From positions 682,001-746,000 of the forward strand of contig NZ_JAIVKJ010000002.1 in NCBI RefSeq assembly GCF_020524885.1: a stretch of DNA of 64,000 bases, read 5' to 3'. The notes beneath the pieces are model-generated. The model was not told the origin of the DNA. It saw only the letters and a program-made list of their open reading frames with translations, and made no database searches. Below, one piece after another: positions 61,190 to 64,000 of the stretch. A program made the position numbers and the translations under genes. Position 1 is the first letter of the stretch. Each line of letters opens with the position of its first letter. The stretch comes from Microbulbifer elongatus. Its GTDB lineage: Bacteria; Pseudomonadota; Gammaproteobacteria; Pseudomonadales; Cellvibrionaceae.

Positions 61190-62722
61190 CTAGAATGCGT
61201 CCGGGTTCCGGATAATCTGCCTGGCCCGGGCAGACAGCGCCTCCAGATCCTCGCTATCCATTTTATTCAGCAGGCTCAACATCATCGCCATGCGCTGGTT
61301 TCCCTGGAAGTGCTCGCGCTTTTCCGCCAAAAAGTGCCAGTAAAGACTGTTGAATGGGCAGGCGTTCTCACCGGTCTTTTCCTTGACGTTATACGCACAG
61401 CCATTGCAGTAATTACTCATTTTTTGGATATAGCTGCCGCTGGAAATATAGGGCTTGGTAGCTACGAGACCGCCGTCGGCAAACTGGCTCATGCCTCGGG
61501 TGTTGGTGATCTCCACCCATTCGATGGCATCGATGTAGATTCCCAGGTACCAGGCATCTACCTGGTCCGGGTGCACGCCAATCAACAGCGCGAAGTTGCC
61601 GGTAATCATCAGGCGCTGGATGTGGTGGGCATAGGCGTGGTCCAGGCTGTTTTTTATCGCGTGGTGCAAACAGCGCATTTTGGTCTCTGCGCTCCAGTAA
61701 AACGCCGGTAGGTCCCGCTGGTTGCGCAGCCGGTTGCAGCGCGCGTATCCCGGCATCTCCCGCCAGTAGACGCCGCGCATATACTCGCGCCAGCCGAGAA
61801 TCTGCCGCACGAAACCCTCGACCTCATTGATGGAAATCGTACTCTTGTTGGCCTGCCAGTGTTCAATCACCGCATCGATGACTTCCCGCGGGTGCAGCAG
61901 CTTGCTGTTCATGGCAAAGCTGAGGCGGCTATGGAACAGGTAAACCTGCTCCGGGTCCATAGCGTCCTGGTAGTCGCCAAAGTGCACCAGCAGGTTGTCA
62001 CAGAAGTACCGCAACACCTTCAGGCAGTCTTCACGGCTGGTGGGCCAGCTGAAGTGTTGCGGATCGATATTACCGAAGGTTTTGACTCCGGCATCCTCGA
62101 TACGCTTGAGCGTGGTGCGCACATCCTTGCGGAAGCCCTTTTCGTGGGGGATTTCCGGTGAGCCCTTCCATTTGTTGCGGTTGCTGGCATCAAAATTCCA
62201 CTTGCCGCCTACCGGATCAGTGCCCTCCATCAGGATGTCGTGCTCCCGGCGCATATACCGGTAGAAGCTTTCCATCAGCAGGGATTTCTTGCCTTCGAAG
62301 AATTCTGCCAGCGTATTGCGGCTGGTAAGGAAATGTTCGCTGTCGAACGCTTCCACATCGATGCTCAGGTCGTCGGCCAGTTGCTGCAATTGCTGGTCAA
62401 GGCGGTACTCGTCCGGCAGCTGGTATTCGAATTTTTCGATGCCGTGGGCCTGAACCAGTGCGGCGATATTGCTACCCAGTTTTTGTGCGTTGTCCGGGTG
62501 ATCGAGCCGGTAGTGGATAACCTGCTTGCCGCGTGATTTCAGCCAATCGGCAAAGGTCTCCATGGCTTCAAAGAAAGCCACCACTTTCTGTATGTGGTGT
62601 TTTACGTAGTCGGTTTCCTGTCGCATCTCGGCGATAAAGTACAGAGTGTCTTCATCGTCATTTTGGTACCAGGAATGCTTGTGGTTCAGCTGGTCGCCGA
62701 GGATCAGCCTGAGGATTTTCAA
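61190..62722 (-). CDS. FeS-cluster bacterial (6-4)-type photolyase/cryptochrome (PhrB-like)
   Basis: A 510-residue flavoprotein of the FeS-BCP family, whose members repair (6-4) UV lesions or act in light sensing. It opens KILRLILGDQLNHKHSW. The four cluster cysteines are MRCLHHA, then NYCNGC (spaced 3), then ENACPF 13 residues later, the same spacing as in Agrobacterium PhrB. FAD-site segments include YHFLAEKREHFQGNQRM. The start is a TTG at 62722 with AGAGGA upstream, needed for the family N-terminus; no ATG is suitable nearby. The frame stays open upstream into the nhaA region, which I treat as non-coding there. Divergent from nhaA. Confidence 0.92.
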   Translation of the reverse strand: MKILRLILGDQLNHKHSWYQNDDEDTLYFIAEMRQETDYVKHHIQKVVAFFEAMETFADWLKSRGKQVIHYRLDHPDNAQKLGSNIAALVQAHGIEKFEYQLPDEYRLDQQLQQLADDLSIDVEAFDSEHFLTSRNTLAEFFEGKKSLLMESFYRYMRREHDILMEGTDPVGGKWNFDASNRNKWKGSPEIPHEKGFRKDVRTTLKRIEDAGVKTFGNIDPQHFSWPTSREDCLKVLRYFCDNLLVHFGDYQDAMDPEQVYLFHSRLSFAMNSKLLHPREVIDAVIEHWQANKSTISINEVEGFVRQILGWREYMRGVYWREMPGYARCNRLRNQRDLPAFYWSAETKMRCLHHAIKNSLDHAYAHHIQRLMITGNFALLIGVHPDQVDAWYLGIYIDAIEWVEITNTRGMSQFADGGLVATKPYISSGSYIQKMSNYCNGCAYNVKEKTGENACPFNSLYWHFLAEKREHFQGNQRMAMMLSLLNKMDSEDLEALSARARQIIRNPDAF

Positions 62723-62872
62723 AGAGGATTCCTCTGATTGTGGGAGATTACGACATTCAGGGGTTGAATTTGGGTTGTAGCAAACAAATCCATACTGTGC
62801 CAGCCAGCGTAGATAACGAGCTGGAAAGACAAGTTTTGTATCCGAACAATAGATTGGGGGATTTGCATTTCG

Positions 62873-64000
62873 ATGAAGACACTCGACACCGGCGCCATCC
62901 AGCGCTTTTTCCAGATGGAAGCCGCCGGGGGAATCTTGCTGATAGTGGCCGCGTTCCTTGCCATTGTGCTGGCGAACTCGCCTCTGGAACCACTGTATGC
63001 CCTGCTGCTGCAGACACCGGTGCAAGTCTCCATTGCTGAGTTCAGCATCGATAAACCACTGTTGCTGTGGATCAACGACGGCCTGATGGCGGTCTTCTTC
63101 TTTTTGATCGGGCTTGAGCTCAAGCGGGAGATGACCGAGGGCGAGCTGTCGCGACCCTCACAAGTCATCTTGCCGGGGATTGGTGCCATTGGCGGCATGT
63201 TGTTCCCGGCATTGATCTATGTGGCATTCAACTGGGATAACCCGCAGGCGCTGCAGGGCTGGGCCATTCCTGCCGCGACCGATATTGCGTTTGCACTTGG
63301 CGTGCTGTCCCTGCTCGGGCCGAGCGTGCCCCGTGCCGCCAAGGTCTTCCTGGCCTCACTGGCGATCTTCGACGATGTCGGCGCGATCATCATCATTGCA
63401 CTGTTCTACACCGACAGTATTTCCCTGCTGGCACTGTCCGTGGCCGGTGGCTGTCTTGTGGTGCTGTCGCTCATGAAGTTCGCCGGGGTCGAGAATCGTC
63501 GCGCCTATATTCTGGTCGGTCTCGTGATGTGGGCGTCGATGCTGAAAAGCGGGGTGCATGCCACCCTCGCCGGGGTGCTGCTGGCAATGTTTATCCCGAT
63601 GAAGTCACGCAAGCATCCGGGTCGCTCACCGCTGCGAGAGCTGGAACACGGCATTCACCCCATTGTGACCTTCATGATTCTGCCGGTATTCGCCTTTGCC
63701 AACGCTGGGGTGACCTTTGGTTCCACCGATCCACAGTACCTGTTGCACGGGGTGCCAGTGGGTATTGCCCTGGGCCTGTTTCTCGGTAACCAGCTGGGTA
63801 TCCTGAGTCTTTGCTGGCTGGCGGTGCGCTTTGGGCTGACCCAGCTGCCAAAAGATATGAACTGGCTGATGCTCTACGGCGTGGCCATGCTCTGTGGTAT
63901 TGGCTTCACCATGAGTTTGTTTATCGGCTCACTGGCGTTTGAGCAGAGTGGCATTGACCGCTTCTTTGACGAACGTGTCGGGATTCTGGCGGGGTCTTTG
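62873..64000 (+). CDS. nhaA: Na+/H+ antiporter NhaA (3'-truncated by window edge)
   Basis: Residues 1-376 of a pH-activated antiporter that exports sodium in exchange for protons. MKTLDTGAIQRFFQMEAAGGILLIVAAFLA opens the protein. WINDGLMAVFFFLIGLELKREMTEGELSRP, AIPAATDIAFALGVLSLLG (the transport-site region with the unwound TDIAFALG segment and nearby Asp pair in FDDVGAIIIIALFYT), and IGFTMSLFIGSLAF are diagnostic. E. coli NhaA is about 388 residues, so only the tail is cut off. The ATG at 62873 follows GGGGGA. It diverges from the photolyase gene across 150 bp, consistent with a salt-adapted organism. Confidence 0.96.
   Translation, partial: MKTLDTGAIQRFFQMEAAGGILLIVAAFLAIVLANSPLEPLYALLLQTPVQVSIAEFSIDKPLLLWINDGLMAVFFFLIGLELKREMTEGELSRPSQVILPGIGAIGGMLFPALIYVAFNWDNPQALQGWAIPAATDIAFALGVLSLLGPSVPRAAKVFLASLAIFDDVGAIIIIALFYTDSISLLALSVAGGCLVVLSLMKFAGVENRRAYILVGLVMWASMLKSGVHATLAGVLLAMFIPMKSRKHPGRSPLRELEHGIHPIVTFMILPVFAFANAGVTFGSTDPQYLLHGVPVGIALGLFLGNQLGILSLCWLAVRFGLTQLPKDMNWLMLYGVAMLCGIGFTMSLFIGSLAFEQSGIDRFFDERVGILAGSL

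Noticed and set aside
1-64000. tRNA, rRNA and CRISPR features
   Set aside because: I found no cloverleaf-like, ribosomal or regularly spaced repeat sequence in the window.

Overview
The window is a piece of a gammaproteobacterial chromosome. GC is high (about 55-60% by eye), genes are dense on both strands and intergenic gaps are short. Likely source: a marine member of the Cellvibrionales, most plausibly Microbulbifer or a close relative. This rests on overall gene content (serine/glycine-rich linkers in large exported enzymes, TerC, RhlE, an FeS-type photolyase beside nhaA, an ECF42 operon), not on a marker gene. I saw no rRNA, tRNA, CRISPR array, intact insertion sequence or prophage. Both ends cut genes: an aldehyde dehydrogenase on the left and nhaA on the right.

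1-8.2 kb: the end of a PuuC-like aldehyde dehydrogenase, two small proteins (RcnB-like, SpoIIAA-like), a TerC membrane protein, then two tandem minus-strand paralogues of a large exported serine hydrolase. 8.4-11.7 kb: an MltF-like lytic transglycosylase with two solute-binding domains, facing a transglutaminase-like/TPR lipoprotein. 12-17.6 kb: a beta-alanine/omega-amino-acid catabolic module (mmsA, class III aminotransferase, divergent LysR regulator) flanked by a 112-nt direct repeat, then a FadL-type porin. 17.7-20.6 kb: a purine uptake pair (NCS2 permease plus Tsx-like channel) and a VOC protein. 20.7-26.1 kb: an ABC exporter, a cold-shock protein, YbiT and a DUF3667 membrane protein.

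26.1-29.1 kb is the most unusual part. An AT-rich leader precedes a tightly coupled two-gene unit. The first gene encodes a 552-residue protein I do not recognise, with a long amphipathic alternating stretch. The second encodes a protein with a His...Cys arrangement like caspase/CHAT/DUF4347 peptidases. A peptidase paired with a possible membrane-active partner recalls the logic of bacterial gasdermin operons, but no homology to gasdermin is claimed.

29.2-43.4 kb: a DUF4239 protein, an acetolactate-synthase-like ThDP enzyme, a DUF1294 gene broken by one TGG-to-TGA change, a spermidine-synthase-like protein, a PH-domain protein, a czcCBA-type metal efflux operon, and an ECF42 sigma factor followed by two YCII/DGPF genes and a GST; a good ECF42-type promoter lies before the first DGPF gene. 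43.6-51.7 kb: a TSP3-repeat lipoprotein, rhlE and a divergent LysR/DJ-1 pair. This segment is flanked by decayed fragments of a second LysR and a second DJ-1 gene, which suggests an older paralogous pair was split by the inserted block. 51.9-64 kb: an M16 peptidase lipoprotein, several exported proteins of unknown role, a META/SH3 protein, a glycine-zipper protein, a second GST, a YtcJ-like amidohydrolase, an FeS-type photolyase and the start of nhaA.
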